Shown here in pieces: positions 25,185 through 35,151 of a stretch of 64,000 bases of DNA. Position 1 is the first letter of the stretch. Every line of letters begins with the position of its first letter. Made by a program: the position numbers and the translations under genes. The notes under the pieces are model-generated. The model worked only from the letters and a program-made list of their open reading frames with translations. It did not search any database and was not told the origin of the DNA. Origin of the DNA: Rhodanobacter sp. (lineage in GTDB: Bacteria > Pseudomonadota > Gammaproteobacteria > Xanthomonadales > Rhodanobacteraceae); the NCBI GenBank assembly GCA_004298015.1, contig SCSE01000047.1:62001-126000 (forward strand). Reading direction: 5' to 3'.

Positions 25185-25762
25185 CGGTGATCTCCTTCGG
25201 AAGTCGAACCGTTGCGCAGGCGCACGAACGGGAGCATCCGGCGCAGCACGTTGTCATTGTCCGCCAAATGATGTTTCAGTGCTGCGCCGACGTGCACGAC
25301 CAGCATCGCCATCAACAGCCAGAACAGGTATTCATGGGCGTCGAGCGCGAGTTTCGCCAACGGCTCGTGCTTGCCTGCCAGCGCCGGCAGGTTGAACAGC
25401 TTGAACCATTGCAACGGATAGCCGCTGAGCGAGTTGAACCACCAGCCGCTCAAGGGAATCGCCGCCACCAGCAGATACAGCAGCGCATGGCTGATGGCCG
25501 CGATGATCCGTTGCCAGCGCGGCGCCGGCTCTGCCGGCGGTGGACGGTCGAACATCCGCCACAGCAGGCGCAGCAGGAACAGGGCCAGAATGGTGAGCCC
25601 GATCGACTTGTGCAGGGCGTACACATTGATCTTGCTCATCGACGGTTTCATGCCTGTCATCAGCAGGCCCCAGACGCCGTTGCCGAGAATGCCCAGCACC
25701 ATGATCCAGTGCAAGAACATGGCCATCGCGCCCCACCGTTGCGGGCTGTTGCGCAGACTCAT
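25181..25762 (-). CDS. Cytochrome b561
   Basis: A 193-residue inner-membrane dihaem cytochrome with four hydrophobic helices. Candidate haem ligands are H18 (MFLHWIMV), H51 (YALHKSIG), and histidines in the DAHEYLFW and VVHVGAALKHH segments. It is bracketed by two YceI genes with four-base overlaps on both sides. This suggests that it exchanges electrons with a lipid or quinone carried by YceI, as proposed for the E. coli yceJ-yceI pair. Confidence 0.88.
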   Translation of the reverse strand: MSLRNSPQRWGAMAMFLHWIMVLGILGNGVWGLLMTGMKPSMSKINVYALHKSIGLTILALFLLRLLWRMFDRPPPAEPAPRWQRIIAAISHALLYLLVAAIPLSGWWFNSLSGYPLQWFKLFNLPALAGKHEPLAKLALDAHEYLFWLLMAMLVVHVGAALKHHLADNDNVLRRMLPFVRLRNGSTSEGDHR

Positions 25763-26376
25763 GGCCCGCTGGTGTCCGGCGGAGTCGCCCGGTCGTCGCG
25801 GATCGCCTCGATTTGCAGCCAGATCGTCACGTGCTGGCCGATCGAGTCGGGGTACGCTGTGATGCCGAAGTCGCGACGGTCCAGCGTGGCGGTGGCGGAA
25901 AATCCGGCCACCGTGTGCAGGCCATAGATGGTCGGTGCCAGGCGATTGAAGGTGAAGGCGATGGTGACCGGGCGGGTGATGCCACGCAGGGTGAGATTGC
26001 CGTGCAGGATGCCGTGGTGCTTGTCCTTCTGTTGCACCGAGGTGCTGACAAAATGGGCGTAGCGGGCGCCCGCCAGATCGAGCAGCGCGGGTTTCAGTAC
26101 CGCCTTGTCCCAGTCGGCGTCGCCCATGTCCAGCCCGGCCAGGTCGATGTCCAGCACGGTGGCCGAACGACTCCAGTGCTGCGGGTCGAAACGCAGCCAG
26201 CCACGCGCAATATGCAGCCGGCCGAACGGTCGCGAGTAGCCGTCATGGCTGATGCTGAAAAGGATCTGGCTGTGCACCGTGTCGTAGCGATAGCTGGCGC
26301 TTTGTGCCTGCGCCAGCGCCGGCAGGAGCAGCAGCAGGAGCAGCCAGGACCCGCGGAGGATTCGTTTGGCGGACAT
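25759..26376 (-). CDS. YceI-family periplasmic protein 2
   Basis: A 205-residue protein with a strong signal peptide (LLLLLLLPALAQAQS) and a YceI domain (LTLRGITRPVTIAF, DRRDFGI). It shares only family-level similarity with the YceI protein two genes downstream. The chosen start MSAKRIL excludes a 15-residue arginine-rich extension. It is the first gene of the overlapping YceI-b561-YceI-GTPase set. Confidence 0.85.
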   Translation of the reverse strand: MSAKRILRGSWLLLLLLLPALAQAQSASYRYDTVHSQILFSISHDGYSRPFGRLHIARGWLRFDPQHWSRSATVLDIDLAGLDMGDADWDKAVLKPALLDLAGARYAHFVSTSVQQKDKHHGILHGNLTLRGITRPVTIAFTFNRLAPTIYGLHTVAGFSATATLDRRDFGITAYPDSIGQHVTIWLQIEAIRDDRATPPDTSGP

Positions 26377-26591
26377 GCGATACAGTCTCGTCGATTGTCG
26401 GTATCGGCGCCAGCACGGCACGCTGAACGGTGCGTTCTGCCGCGGTGCACGATGGCTGACAGTTCGAGTCGGGGCGTGACACCTTGGCTCGGCCCGAGCC
26501 GGGGAAAACCATCGTACGGTGGCTTCGGCATCCTGGCGACGGGTCGAGTCACGCGTGGCGGGCGGTCAGGGTCAGTGCGATCCGCACGGCA

Positions 26592-28067
26592 TCAGTCGTC
26601 TCGGGAGGGGCGATCGTCCCGTTCGCGCCAGGTGTCCAGCGTCAGCGAGGCCAGCTGGCGCAGCCGGGTGTTGCCGGGCTGGGTCAGCAGCGCCTTCATG
26701 CGGCTGCCGGCGTCGAGCTGGTCGAGACTCTGGCGCTCGGCCAGCGACGCAGCCAGTGCGCGACCCATGCTGTCGAAGATCAGCGCGTAGGCAAATGCGT
26801 GCAGGACGCCGCCGCCGAGTGTACCGAGGCCGGGGAACGCCTTCAGCGCGTTACCGGCGACTGCCAGCACGATCGAGCTGCCGGTGCGCAGGGTCAGCCG
26901 GGCCTGGCGCACGAAGTCCTCGATCTGCACCTCGCTGGCCTTTATGCCGTAGAGGTGTGCCAGGTCGCGGGTGAGTCCGGTGGCCAGTACGCCCTGGACC
27001 ACCAGGTCGCTGCCCGGCGCCACTGCGGCCATGGCGCCGACGATGGCGCGACGGGCATATTTGCGCACGATGCGTTCGGCGTCGTCGGCGCGGGTTTTCG
27101 CCTCCAGCGTGCCGGTGCGTTCGTGCAGGGCGGCCAGCACGGCGTGCTGGCGCAACGGCTCCAGTCCGCTGGCGCCGGGGGCAAGGATTCTATCCAGCGC
27201 ATCGAGCAACGGTTCGATTGCCGGCGCGCGCTGACGTTCGATCGATTCGACACGGCCATCGGCCAGCCGGCGCTGGAAACGCTCACTGCCACCACTGCTG
27301 ATCGCCAGCACCGCCGCAGCGATATCTCGTGATTGCCGCCGTAGTTGCGCCAGCAGCTGCTCGCGCTCGTGACGGCTCCATTGGTCGGCCTTGTTCAACA
27401 CCAGCAACAGCGGTTTGCCGAAGTCGGCCAGCCAGCGCAGTTCGTCGGCTTGAGCGCGGGTGAGCTCGCCGGCGCACAGGTAGACGACGGCGTGCGCACG
27501 CAACACTTCCGCGCGCGCGACAGCCTCATGCGCTTCGCCCCCGGCCTCACGGCTGCCGGGGACATCGGCCAGCACCAGAGTACGGCCATCGGGCAGTTGC
27601 GCATCGTGATGGCTGACCTGGCGCGTGGTGCCGCCACGCACGTCACGGGCGCTGCCGGCCTGGGGCGCCAGCGCATGGATCAGGCTGCTCTTGCCGGTGG
27701 AGATTTCCCCGAACAGGGCGACATACACCCGCGCTGCGGCGCGTCGCCGGTCGAGCTCGTCCAGTTCGGCGGCCAGCGCGCCGGTATCCGCCCCGCGCTC
27801 ATGCAACTGGGCGATGCGCTGCTCCAGCGTGCCGCGATCGGGTGCGGCGACCGCCCGCCGCCGCCGCGGTCGCAGCAGCCACCACAACAGCATCAAGCCT
27901 ACGGCGGCAAACGCTGCCAGGGCGCCGCCCAGAGTCCATTGCAGCCAGCCCGGCAGCGCCAGAAAACGCTGTGCCAATGCCAGCGCACGCTCGGCGGCGG
28001 CCAGCAGCAGCCACAGCAGCGCGGCGGCAGCCAGAGCGATGAGCAGCAAGCGCAGGCGACGGGACAT
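26592..28067 (-). CDS. Membrane-anchored DUF697-type GTPase 2
   Basis: A 491-residue GTPase from the preferred start. Two N-terminal membrane helices (about 5-25 and 43-65) precede a basic RPRRRR stretch, then the P-loop GEISTGKS (120-127), switch II in DVPGSRE and NKAD. The C-terminus again carries a hydrophobic DUF697-like domain. Motifs and layout match GTPase 1 of the same cluster, so the two may act together at the inner membrane. The frame is open 111 codons further upstream, but that would run across the start of the divergent kinase gene. No good ribosome site marks the start. Confidence 0.78.
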   Translation of the reverse strand: MSRRLRLLLIALAAAALLWLLLAAAERALALAQRFLALPGWLQWTLGGALAAFAAVGLMLLWWLLRPRRRRAVAAPDRGTLEQRIAQLHERGADTGALAAELDELDRRRAAARVYVALFGEISTGKSSLIHALAPQAGSARDVRGGTTRQVSHHDAQLPDGRTLVLADVPGSREAGGEAHEAVARAEVLRAHAVVYLCAGELTRAQADELRWLADFGKPLLLVLNKADQWSRHEREQLLAQLRRQSRDIAAAVLAISSGGSERFQRRLADGRVESIERQRAPAIEPLLDALDRILAPGASGLEPLRQHAVLAALHERTGTLEAKTRADDAERIVRKYARRAIVGAMAAVAPGSDLVVQGVLATGLTRDLAHLYGIKASEVQIEDFVRQARLTLRTGSSIVLAVAGNALKAFPGLGTLGGGVLHAFAYALIFDSMGRALAASLAERQSLDQLDAGSRMKALLTQPGNTRLRQLASLTLDTWRERDDRPSRDD

Positions 28068-28198
28068 GCCGAGGATTCTAGTTGCTCCGGTGATTGCGGG
28101 CAGCGGCGCCACGACCCGCCGCCCAGCGGGCTGGGCGCATCGCATTCGCAGCATCGACCCGGTTTTGGCATGATGAGGCGGGGTCAGGGGGGTTGTGC

Positions 28199-31100
28199 AT
28201 GTTCGGGAGGTGGGTGCGAAACGCTGTCTCGGCGCTATGTTCGCTGGGAGTCGGGGTGGGCGCGATCGCGACGCCGCGTGATCTTCCCATGGCGCCTGCC
28301 CACCGCGTTGCGGTGGCCACGACCGCGTTGCAGACCCCCCAGTTTCGTCGCTATGGCGTGGTCGATGGCCTGCCCAGCGGTACGGTCTATGCGATGGCAC
28401 AGGATCGCCATGGCTTGATCTGGTCAGCCACCGCCAGTGGCCTGGTGCGTTACGACGGGGTCGGCTTCGAGGTGTTCCGGCATGCGCTGGATGACCCGCA
28501 CTCGATACCGGCGGGCGCGTTGTACGCGCTTTTTGTCGATCGGGATGATCGGGTCTGGGCCGGGGGACTTTCGAACGGGCTGATCCGCTACCGCCAGACA
28601 GACGGGCGATTCAGCCAGTGGCTGCACGATGACAAGAACCCTGCCAGCCTGGCCAGCAACGAAGTCTGGAGCATCGCGCAGACTCCCGATGGCGAGCTCT
28701 GGGTAGCCACCGACGCCGGCCTTGACCGGATGCGAAAAGACGGCCGTGGCTTTGATCACCTGCCGCTGCGCATCGGCGACACGCACGCGGCGTCGTTCGG
28801 TCCGGTGCGGGCGCTGCTGGCCGAGCCGGATGGCCGCTTGTGGATCGGTACCGAGCACGGCATCTATCTCCGTCAGGCCGACGGCACGATTCATCGGGTG
28901 CCGGTGGCCTCCGCTTTTCATGGCAACCTGGGCAAGATCTGGCGCATCGATGGCAGTCATGGCGAGACCAGGATTGCCTGCGACGGGGGATTGCTGGTGG
29001 TGGGTGCCGATGGCGTCGCGCGCCCGCTGGACAGCCGCAAGCTGGTCGGACGGCGCATCGTGAGCAGTACGCGCGACCGCCACGGTCGACTGTGGATCGG
29101 CACCACCGATGGACTGCTGCTGGATGATGGTGACGGACGCTTGCAGACCATCGTCGGTCAGCCGCTGTTGCCCGGCGGCCTGCCCGGCAACATGATCTGG
29201 CAGACCATGCTGGATCGGGAGGGCGGGCTGTGGATCACATTCGACGAATCCAGCGTGGCCTATCTGCCGCCGGGCTGGGATGGTTTCAGCCGCTTCACCC
29301 ATATACCGGACGACCCCGCCAGCCTCTCCAACATCGGTGCGTCGACCATCCTGACCAGCCGCGACGGCCAATTGTGGGTCGGCGGCGAAAACGGCTGGAT
29401 CGACAGGCTGGACGTGACCACGGGGCGGGTGCAGCACGTCGTGCATGGTGTCCGCGGGCAAGTCGTCTCGCTGGCCGAGGATGCCCGCGGACGCCTGTGG
29501 ATTGCGATACCGGGCGGGTTGCAGGTGTTCGATCACGGCAAGTTGCGTTCCGTCGATCTGGCGCGCGCGGGCATCACCCGGCCGGTGCTGCTGTCGAGCG
29601 CCGACGATGGGCGCATCTACGTCGTGTCCTGGGGCGAGGGGATGTTCGCGATCAATCCGGACAGCCTGGCGATCACTGCCGTGCCGATGGAGCGGGCGTC
29701 CGACACCACCCGGACCCCTGAGCAGCTCGCTTTCAACAAGGGCAATCTCTGGTATGCCAGCAAGGGTGGCTTGTTCCGTCTGGATCGCCACACCGGCAAG
29801 CTGGTCTTCGTCGATGGCGTGCCGCGGCAGGAAATTCTCGTTTTTGCCTGCGATGCTGACGGTTTCTGGATCGCGACCCACCGCATGCTCACACGTTATC
29901 GGTACGCCGACGGCAAGGCCACGCGTGTGGACGCGATCGACATCAGCCATCGCCAGTTTGCGGCGGATATCACCGCCTTGCATGTGGATCGTGCCGGCCA
30001 GCTCTGGGTGTTTGCCAATCCGGGTCTGTGGCGGCTGGACGAGCACCGCCGTCATTTCGAGTCGTTCGGACCGGCGCAAGGCTTGTCGAATACCGAGTTC
30101 AGCAGTGGCGATGCGGCGGTGACCTCGAACGGGATGGTCTTCGCGCCGAACACCGGGGGAGTCGTGGGTTTCCAGCCCGGGCGATTGTTGCACCCCGATG
30201 CCGCCAGGCGCGTCGCGCCGCTGCTGACGCTGACGGGTGTGACGGTACGCCGTCACGGCAAGACGCGGTCGCTGCCGTTGAACGGCAAGCCGGTGCAACT
30301 CGGCTGGCGCGATCGCGACCTGGGGGTGCAGGTACGCCTGGCTTCGTACATCCATCCAGCCGCCAACCACTACCGCTTCCTGCTGCACGATTTCGACAGC
30401 GACTGGGTCGATGTGGGTGCCCGGGGCCAGCGCGACTTTGCCGGTCTGTCCGCGGGTACTTATACCCTGGACATCGAGGCGGCCGGGGTCGATGGGGTGT
30501 GGGGCAGCCTTGCGTCGCCGCTCACGATCGACGTCCAGGCGCCGCCCTGGGCGCGCTGGTGGGCCTGGCTGGGGTATCTCCTGCTGCTGGTGAGCGTGAC
30601 GGCTCTGGCCATGGCCAGCTGGCGTCGGCGCATGGCTCAACGGCACCGACTGCAACTGGCCGAGCAGCAGCGACAGCTGGCCGAGGCGGCCAGTGCGGCA
30701 AAGACCCAGTTCCTCGCCACGCTCAGCCACGAGATCCGTACCCCGATGACCGGCGTGATGGGCATGGCGGAACTGTTGTTGAGCACCCCGCTGAGTCCGC
30801 TGCAGCACGACTACACACGGGCGATGCAGCGTTCGGGCGGGATGTTGCTGAAATTGCTCAACGATGCGCTGGACCTGGCGCGGATCGAAGCGGGCCGGCT
30901 GGAGCTGGAGCCGGCACCGTTCGATCCCGCACAACTGGTCAGTGAAGTGGCCGAGCTCGAGCAGGGGCTGGCGCGGGCCAAGGGACTGGATTTTCTGCTG
31001 GAGCTGGACGATGCGTTGCCGTCCCGGGTGGTTGGTGATGCACTGCGGATCAAGCAGGTCTTGTTGAACCTGGCCAACAACGCGCTGAAATTCACCGACC

Positions 31101-31798
31101 GGGGCCGCGTGATCTTGCGCGTGAGGCGTCGCCGCCATGGACAGGGCTTGCTGTTCAGTGTCAGCGACACCGGCCCCGGCATCCCCGAGGCCAGTCAGGA
31201 ACGCCTCTTTCGGCGTTTTGAGCAGGAGCAGGGGCCGCAGCGCTCGGCCGGTAGCGGACTGGGGTTGGCGATCTGCCGCGAACTGGTCGACATGATGGGT
31301 GGCAGCATCGAACTCGAATCGCGGCCCGGGCATGGCACCACCTTTCGCGTACGCCTGCCATTGAGCGAGCCACCGACCGCCTCGATGGCGTTGGCGTTGG
31401 CGAAAAATCAACCGTATCGACTCTTGCTGGTCGAGGACGACACCATTGTGGCGGCGGTAATTCGTGGCTTGCTGGAGCGCCAGGGGCACGCGGTCTGCCA
31501 CGTCGTGAATGGTCTGGCCGCACTGGCTGAACTGGCACACGGCCACTTCGACGCCTTGTTGCTGGACCTGGATTTGCCCGGCGTGGACGGTTTCCAGATT
31601 GCGCGGCTGATCCGTCAGCGCGAGCATGCCGGGCAGCGCTTGCCGATCATTGCGGTGACGGCGCGTTCCGCTGGCGAGGACGAAGCTTATGCGGCGGGGA
31701 TGGACAGTTTTCTGCGTAAGCCGCTGAGTGGCGAGCAGCTGGCCGGGGCGTTGGCTTGCGTGGTGGCGGTGCTTCCGGAGCCAGCTGTCATCACGTGA
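28199..31798 (+). CDS. Hybrid sensor histidine kinase with beta-propeller sensor
   Basis: A 1199-residue membrane kinase. After a signal sequence comes a large periplasmic part with repeated Reg_prop blades (RLWIGT, QLWVGGE, RLWIAIPGG and similar, to about residue 680). A Y_Y_Y domain (about 690-780), a membrane helix (784-810), HisKA with phospho-acceptor H844 in LSHEIRTP, an HATPase domain (NLANNALKF, GSGLGLAI) and a C-terminal receiver with D1123 and a K in RKPLS follow. There is no AraC-type output domain, so the phosphate must pass to another protein. AGGGGGG precedes the ATG. Members of this layout often sense carbohydrates; the ligand here is unknown. Confidence 0.9.
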   Translation: MFGRWVRNAVSALCSLGVGVGAIATPRDLPMAPAHRVAVATTALQTPQFRRYGVVDGLPSGTVYAMAQDRHGLIWSATASGLVRYDGVGFEVFRHALDDPHSIPAGALYALFVDRDDRVWAGGLSNGLIRYRQTDGRFSQWLHDDKNPASLASNEVWSIAQTPDGELWVATDAGLDRMRKDGRGFDHLPLRIGDTHAASFGPVRALLAEPDGRLWIGTEHGIYLRQADGTIHRVPVASAFHGNLGKIWRIDGSHGETRIACDGGLLVVGADGVARPLDSRKLVGRRIVSSTRDRHGRLWIGTTDGLLLDDGDGRLQTIVGQPLLPGGLPGNMIWQTMLDREGGLWITFDESSVAYLPPGWDGFSRFTHIPDDPASLSNIGASTILTSRDGQLWVGGENGWIDRLDVTTGRVQHVVHGVRGQVVSLAEDARGRLWIAIPGGLQVFDHGKLRSVDLARAGITRPVLLSSADDGRIYVVSWGEGMFAINPDSLAITAVPMERASDTTRTPEQLAFNKGNLWYASKGGLFRLDRHTGKLVFVDGVPRQEILVFACDADGFWIATHRMLTRYRYADGKATRVDAIDISHRQFAADITALHVDRAGQLWVFANPGLWRLDEHRRHFESFGPAQGLSNTEFSSGDAAVTSNGMVFAPNTGGVVGFQPGRLLHPDAARRVAPLLTLTGVTVRRHGKTRSLPLNGKPVQLGWRDRDLGVQVRLASYIHPAANHYRFLLHDFDSDWVDVGARGQRDFAGLSAGTYTLDIEAAGVDGVWGSLASPLTIDVQAPPWARWWAWLGYLLLLVSVTALAMASWRRRMAQRHRLQLAEQQRQLAEAASAAKTQFLATLSHEIRTPMTGVMGMAELLLSTPLSPLQHDYTRAMQRSGGMLLKLLNDALDLARIEAGRLELEPAPFDPAQLVSEVAELEQGLARAKGLDFLLELDDALPSRVVGDALRIKQVLLNLANNALKFTDRGRVILRVRRRRHGQGLLFSVSDTGPGIPEASQERLFRRFEQEQGPQRSAGSGLGLAICRELVDMMGGSIELESRPGHGTTFRVRLPLSEPPTASMALALAKNQPYRLLLVEDDTIVAAVIRGLLERQGHAVCHVVNGLAALAELAHGHFDALLLDLDLPGVDGFQIARLIRQREHAGQRLPIIAVTARSAGEDEAYAAGMDSFLRKPLSGEQLAGALACVVAVLPEPAVIT

Positions 31799-31841
31799 AA
31801 CGGCGGTATGGCAGGAGCCTCGACAGCCTGCCATCGGTCGA

Positions 31842-32264
31842 TCACATGTCGTTCTTGTGCAGCTCGAAGCCGAGTCGCTGGTATTCCCGCCAGCGCAGGC
31901 GTGAGCCCTCGCGCTCGGCAGGATCGGCGGCGACCACTTCCAGTACACGCTGGAAGCGACCGTCGGGACAGTTTTCGCGCAGATTGATCAGCAGCGGTCG
32001 ATCGGCGGTGTCGATGCCCGGCGGCACGATCAGCACCGCGGTATCGGCATCGTCATCGTCGCCGGCCAGCTGGTGCGGGATCATGCTGTCCTCGTCGAAC
32101 GCCCACAGCAAGTCGTCGATGGCCTCGGCCTGGGCATAGTCGCGTGCCAGGACCAGCGTCGGCTGCTGCGCCGCATAGGCCTTCCGCGTCAGCTCGCAGA
32201 CCAGCAACAGCGGCTGTTCGCGAAAGCGTGGCTTGTCGATCAGGTAGAAGTCAGCGCGGGGCAT
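31842..32264 (-). CDS. holC: DNA polymerase III chi subunit
   Basis: A 140-residue clamp-loader-associated subunit that links the replicase to single-strand binding protein. ADFYLIDKPRF at the N-terminus, RDYAQAEAIDDLLWAFDEDSMIPH and the late RWREYQRLGF fit HolC. It follows pepA on the same strand, the usual gammaproteobacterial order. The start lacks a clear ribosome site; the longer open frame runs into repeat-like sequence and is discarded. Confidence 0.87.
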   Translation of the reverse strand: MPRADFYLIDKPRFREQPLLLVCELTRKAYAAQQPTLVLARDYAQAEAIDDLLWAFDEDSMIPHQLAGDDDDADTAVLIVPPGIDTADRPLLINLRENCPDGRFQRVLEVVAADPAEREGSRLRWREYQRLGFELHKNDM

Positions 32265-32443
32265 AAGGCAGGAGTGAGCAAGGCGGATTGAGCGGTGAGT
32301 GGTGGGAGTGGCGAGAGTAGCGGTGGCGTGGGGTGAGTGGCTGGCGGCGGGCGTGCCCTCACGCCTCGAAAGGCGGAAGTGAGGTAGGGGAGTATGGGTT
32401 GACGGGAGCAGCGACGTTGCACTCCCCGACAGGCTCCTAGGCC

Positions 32444-33934
32444 TTACTTCTCGCTGCGGTCGATCAGCCATTGGGCCAGCAGCGCCACCGGGCGTCCGGT
32501 GGCCAGGCCCTTGCGGCCCTCGTCCCAGGCGGTGCCGGCGATATCCAGATGGGCCCAGCGCTGGCCTTCGGTGAAGCGCGACAGGAAGCAGCCGGCCGTG
32601 ATCGCGCCGGCCATCTTGCCGCCGATGTTGGCGACATCGGCGAAGCCGGAATCGAGCTGGGTCTGATACTCGTCCCACAACGGCAGCCGCCACGCGCGGT
32701 CGAGGGTTTGCTCGCCGGCGTCGAGCAACTCGGCGGCCAGATCGTCGTGCTTGCTCATCAAGCCGGTGGCGTGCTTGCCCAGGGCAACCACGCAGGCGCC
32801 GGTCAGCGTGGCAGCGTCGATGATGGTGTGGGGTTCGAAGGTGCGTGCGGTCCAGGTCAGCGCGTCACAGAGGATCAGGCGTCCTTCGGCGTCGGTGTTC
32901 AATACCTCGATGGTCAGCCCCGAGAGGCTGGTCAGCACGTCGCTGGGGCGGTAGCTGTCGCCATCGGGCATGTTTTCCACGGTCGGCACCACGCACACCA
33001 GGTTCAGCGGCAAGTCCATCTTCACCGCGGCGACAAAGGCACCGAGTACACCGGCGGCTCCACCCATGTCGAATTTCATTTCCTCCATGCCGGCGCCGGG
33101 CTTCAAGCTGATGCCGCCAGAGTCGAAGGTGACACCCTTGCCGACCAGCGCGTACGGCTTGTCGCCGTCCTTGCCACCGCGGTAATTCAGCACCACCAGG
33201 CGCGGCTTGTTGGTCGAACCGCGGGCGACCGCCAGTAGCGAGCCGAAGCCCAGCTTCTCCATCTCCACATGGTCGAGCACGCTGCAGCTGACCTTGTCCT
33301 GACCCTCGGCGAACGTGACAGCCTGCTCGGCAATGTAGATGGGGTTGCAGATATTCGGTGGCAGATTGGCCAGTTCGCGGGCGAAGCGGACACCTTCGGC
33401 TATCGCCGTGGCCTGGTCGAGGCTGGCTTGTGCCTCGGCCGCGCCGGCCAGCGCGATGGCGCCGAGCTCCGTCGGGGCGGGCTTGTCGCGCGGCTTGAAG
33501 GTCGCGGTGTAACGGTAGGCAGCATGGTCCGCAGCCAATGCCGCGGTGCGCACCCGCCAGGCGCTGTCACGCCCGGGCACATCGACTTCGCTCAACCAGG
33601 ACATCGCATCGGCTACCGGGAGACGCCCCAGTGCGCGTCCGGCCTCGATGCAGATCTTCTGGAAGCGTGCCGCGTCGAATGACTTCTGCGCGCCCAGGCC
33701 GATCACCAGCACCCGTTGGGCCTTCACCCCGGGTGGCGCGAACAGCACGCTGCTGCTGCCCGTCTTGCCGCTGATGTCGCCGGCCTCCACCTGGCGCTTG
33801 ATCAGGCCGCTGGCTGCACTGTCAACCCGTGCCGCGGCACTGGTCAGGACGCCTTGTTCATAGACGCCGACCACGATGCAGGCGGTTTCGGCGGTTTCCG
33901 GGGCGGTGCTGGCAACGCTGAACTGGAGTGTCAT
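32444..33934 (-). CDS. pepA: Leucyl aminopeptidase
   Basis: A dizinc M17 aminopeptidase of 496 residues. Metal and catalytic residues lie in [15 protein letters not shown] (lysine and aspartate) and in the family signature NTDAEGRL. Cytosolic; it releases N-terminal residues from peptides, and E. coli PepA is also a DNA-binding accessory of Xer recombination at plasmid sites. xerD is encoded 7 kb away. It is divergent from lptF with a 98-base gap. Confidence 0.95.
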   Translation of the reverse strand: MTLQFSVASTAPETAETACIVVGVYEQGVLTSAAARVDSAASGLIKRQVEAGDISGKTGSSSVLFAPPGVKAQRVLVIGLGAQKSFDAARFQKICIEAGRALGRLPVADAMSWLSEVDVPGRDSAWRVRTAALAADHAAYRYTATFKPRDKPAPTELGAIALAGAAEAQASLDQATAIAEGVRFARELANLPPNICNPIYIAEQAVTFAEGQDKVSCSVLDHVEMEKLGFGSLLAVARGSTNKPRLVVLNYRGGKDGDKPYALVGKGVTFDSGGISLKPGAGMEEMKFDMGGAAGVLGAFVAAVKMDLPLNLVCVVPTVENMPDGDSYRPSDVLTSLSGLTIEVLNTDAEGRLILCDALTWTARTFEPHTIIDAATLTGACVVALGKHATGLMSKHDDLAAELLDAGEQTLDRAWRLPLWDEYQTQLDSGFADVANIGGKMAGAITAGCFLSRFTEGQRWAHLDIAGTAWDEGRKGLATGRPVALLAQWLIDRSEK

Positions 33935-34032
33935 AAAATGTTTCCGATGGAGGCCCGGCAGCGGCCGGACAGGCTAGACTTGACGATTGTCGGCCGGGTT
34001 GGCGCGGCGCAGTTACCACTCAAGTTTATCGC

Positions 34033-35151
34033 ATGCTGAGCATTCTCGACCGCTATTTCCTGCGTGAGCTGGCGCAGACCATGGCTGCCACCATCGTCGT
34101 GCTGCTGGTGATTGTCAGTGGCAGCACCTTCGCACAGGTGCTGCAGCAGGTGACCAGTGGCAGCTTCCCGGCCAGCGTGATGTTCCAGGTGCTCGGGCTG
34201 CGCATGATCGACGGCTTGCCCAGCCTGCTGCCGCTGGCCAGCTTCATCGGCGTGCTGATGGGGTTGGGCCGGATGTACCGCGAGAGTGAGATGCACGTGC
34301 TTTTTTCGTCCGGCATGGGTCCGACAGGATTGTTGCGCCCGGTCCTTATTCTGGGCACCTTGATGCTGGTACTCACAGCGCTGGTTTCGTTGTGGCTGGG
34401 TCCGTGGTCGGTGCGCACCAGCGACGCCATGGTGGCGGCGGCCAACCGCTCGGTGATCGCTGCTGGCCTGGATGCTGGCCGGTTCACCGAGTTGCCGGGG
34501 CAGGGCGGGATCATCTTTGTCGAGAGCCTCAGTCGTGATGGCAGCAAGCTCGGGCGCACCTTTGTGGCGGCGCAGCGCACCAGCAAGGGCGGCCGCGCGC
34601 ACCTGAAGGTGGTCAGTGCCGCCAGCGGGCAGCTTTATCAGGGCGGCAGGGACGGTGATCGCTATATCGGGTTCAGGAACGGCTGGCAGTACGACATCCC
34701 GCTGGATGCGGACAACTGGACCCAGATGCATTACGCGCGCAACGATACCTCGCTTTCCAAGGTGCAGCCGGGCAGCGACGACGATGATCCGATCCATGCC
34801 ATGGACAGCATGGCACTGGCCGCTTCAAGCGACCCGGCGGCACGCGCCGAGCTGGCCTGGCGCCTCAGTGCGCCGCCGATGACCCTGGTGCTTTTGCTGC
34901 TCGCCTTGCCGCTGTCGCGGCAGAGTCCGCGCGAGCCACGCTACGGCCGGCTGCTGCTGGCGATGGCCAGCTTCTACCTGTATTTCCTGCTGCTGATGCT
35001 TGGCCGCAACCAGATCGGCAAGGGGCACTGGCACAACGATGCGCCGCTGTGGGCACTGCACCTGGTGGTACTCGGGCTGGCCGGCTGGCTGCTCTGGCGG
35101 CAGCACGCGCCCCGCAAGCCGCGTTCCGTCATCCCGGTTCGATCGGCATGA
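34033..35151 (+). CDS. lptF: LPS export permease LptF
   Basis: A 372-residue inner-membrane subunit of the LptBFG transporter that extracts lipopolysaccharide for export. It shows the family layout of three N-terminal helices, a periplasmic beta-jellyroll domain (about residues 120-260) and three C-terminal helices. The early motif LDRYFLRELAQT is typical. Its stop overlaps the lptG start (ATGA). Confidence 0.93.
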   Translation: MLSILDRYFLRELAQTMAATIVVLLVIVSGSTFAQVLQQVTSGSFPASVMFQVLGLRMIDGLPSLLPLASFIGVLMGLGRMYRESEMHVLFSSGMGPTGLLRPVLILGTLMLVLTALVSLWLGPWSVRTSDAMVAAANRSVIAAGLDAGRFTELPGQGGIIFVESLSRDGSKLGRTFVAAQRTSKGGRAHLKVVSAASGQLYQGGRDGDRYIGFRNGWQYDIPLDADNWTQMHYARNDTSLSKVQPGSDDDDPIHAMDSMALAASSDPAARAELAWRLSAPPMTLVLLLLALPLSRQSPREPRYGRLLLAMASFYLYFLLLMLGRNQIGKGHWHNDAPLWALHLVVLGLAGWLLWRQHAPRKPRSVIPVRSA

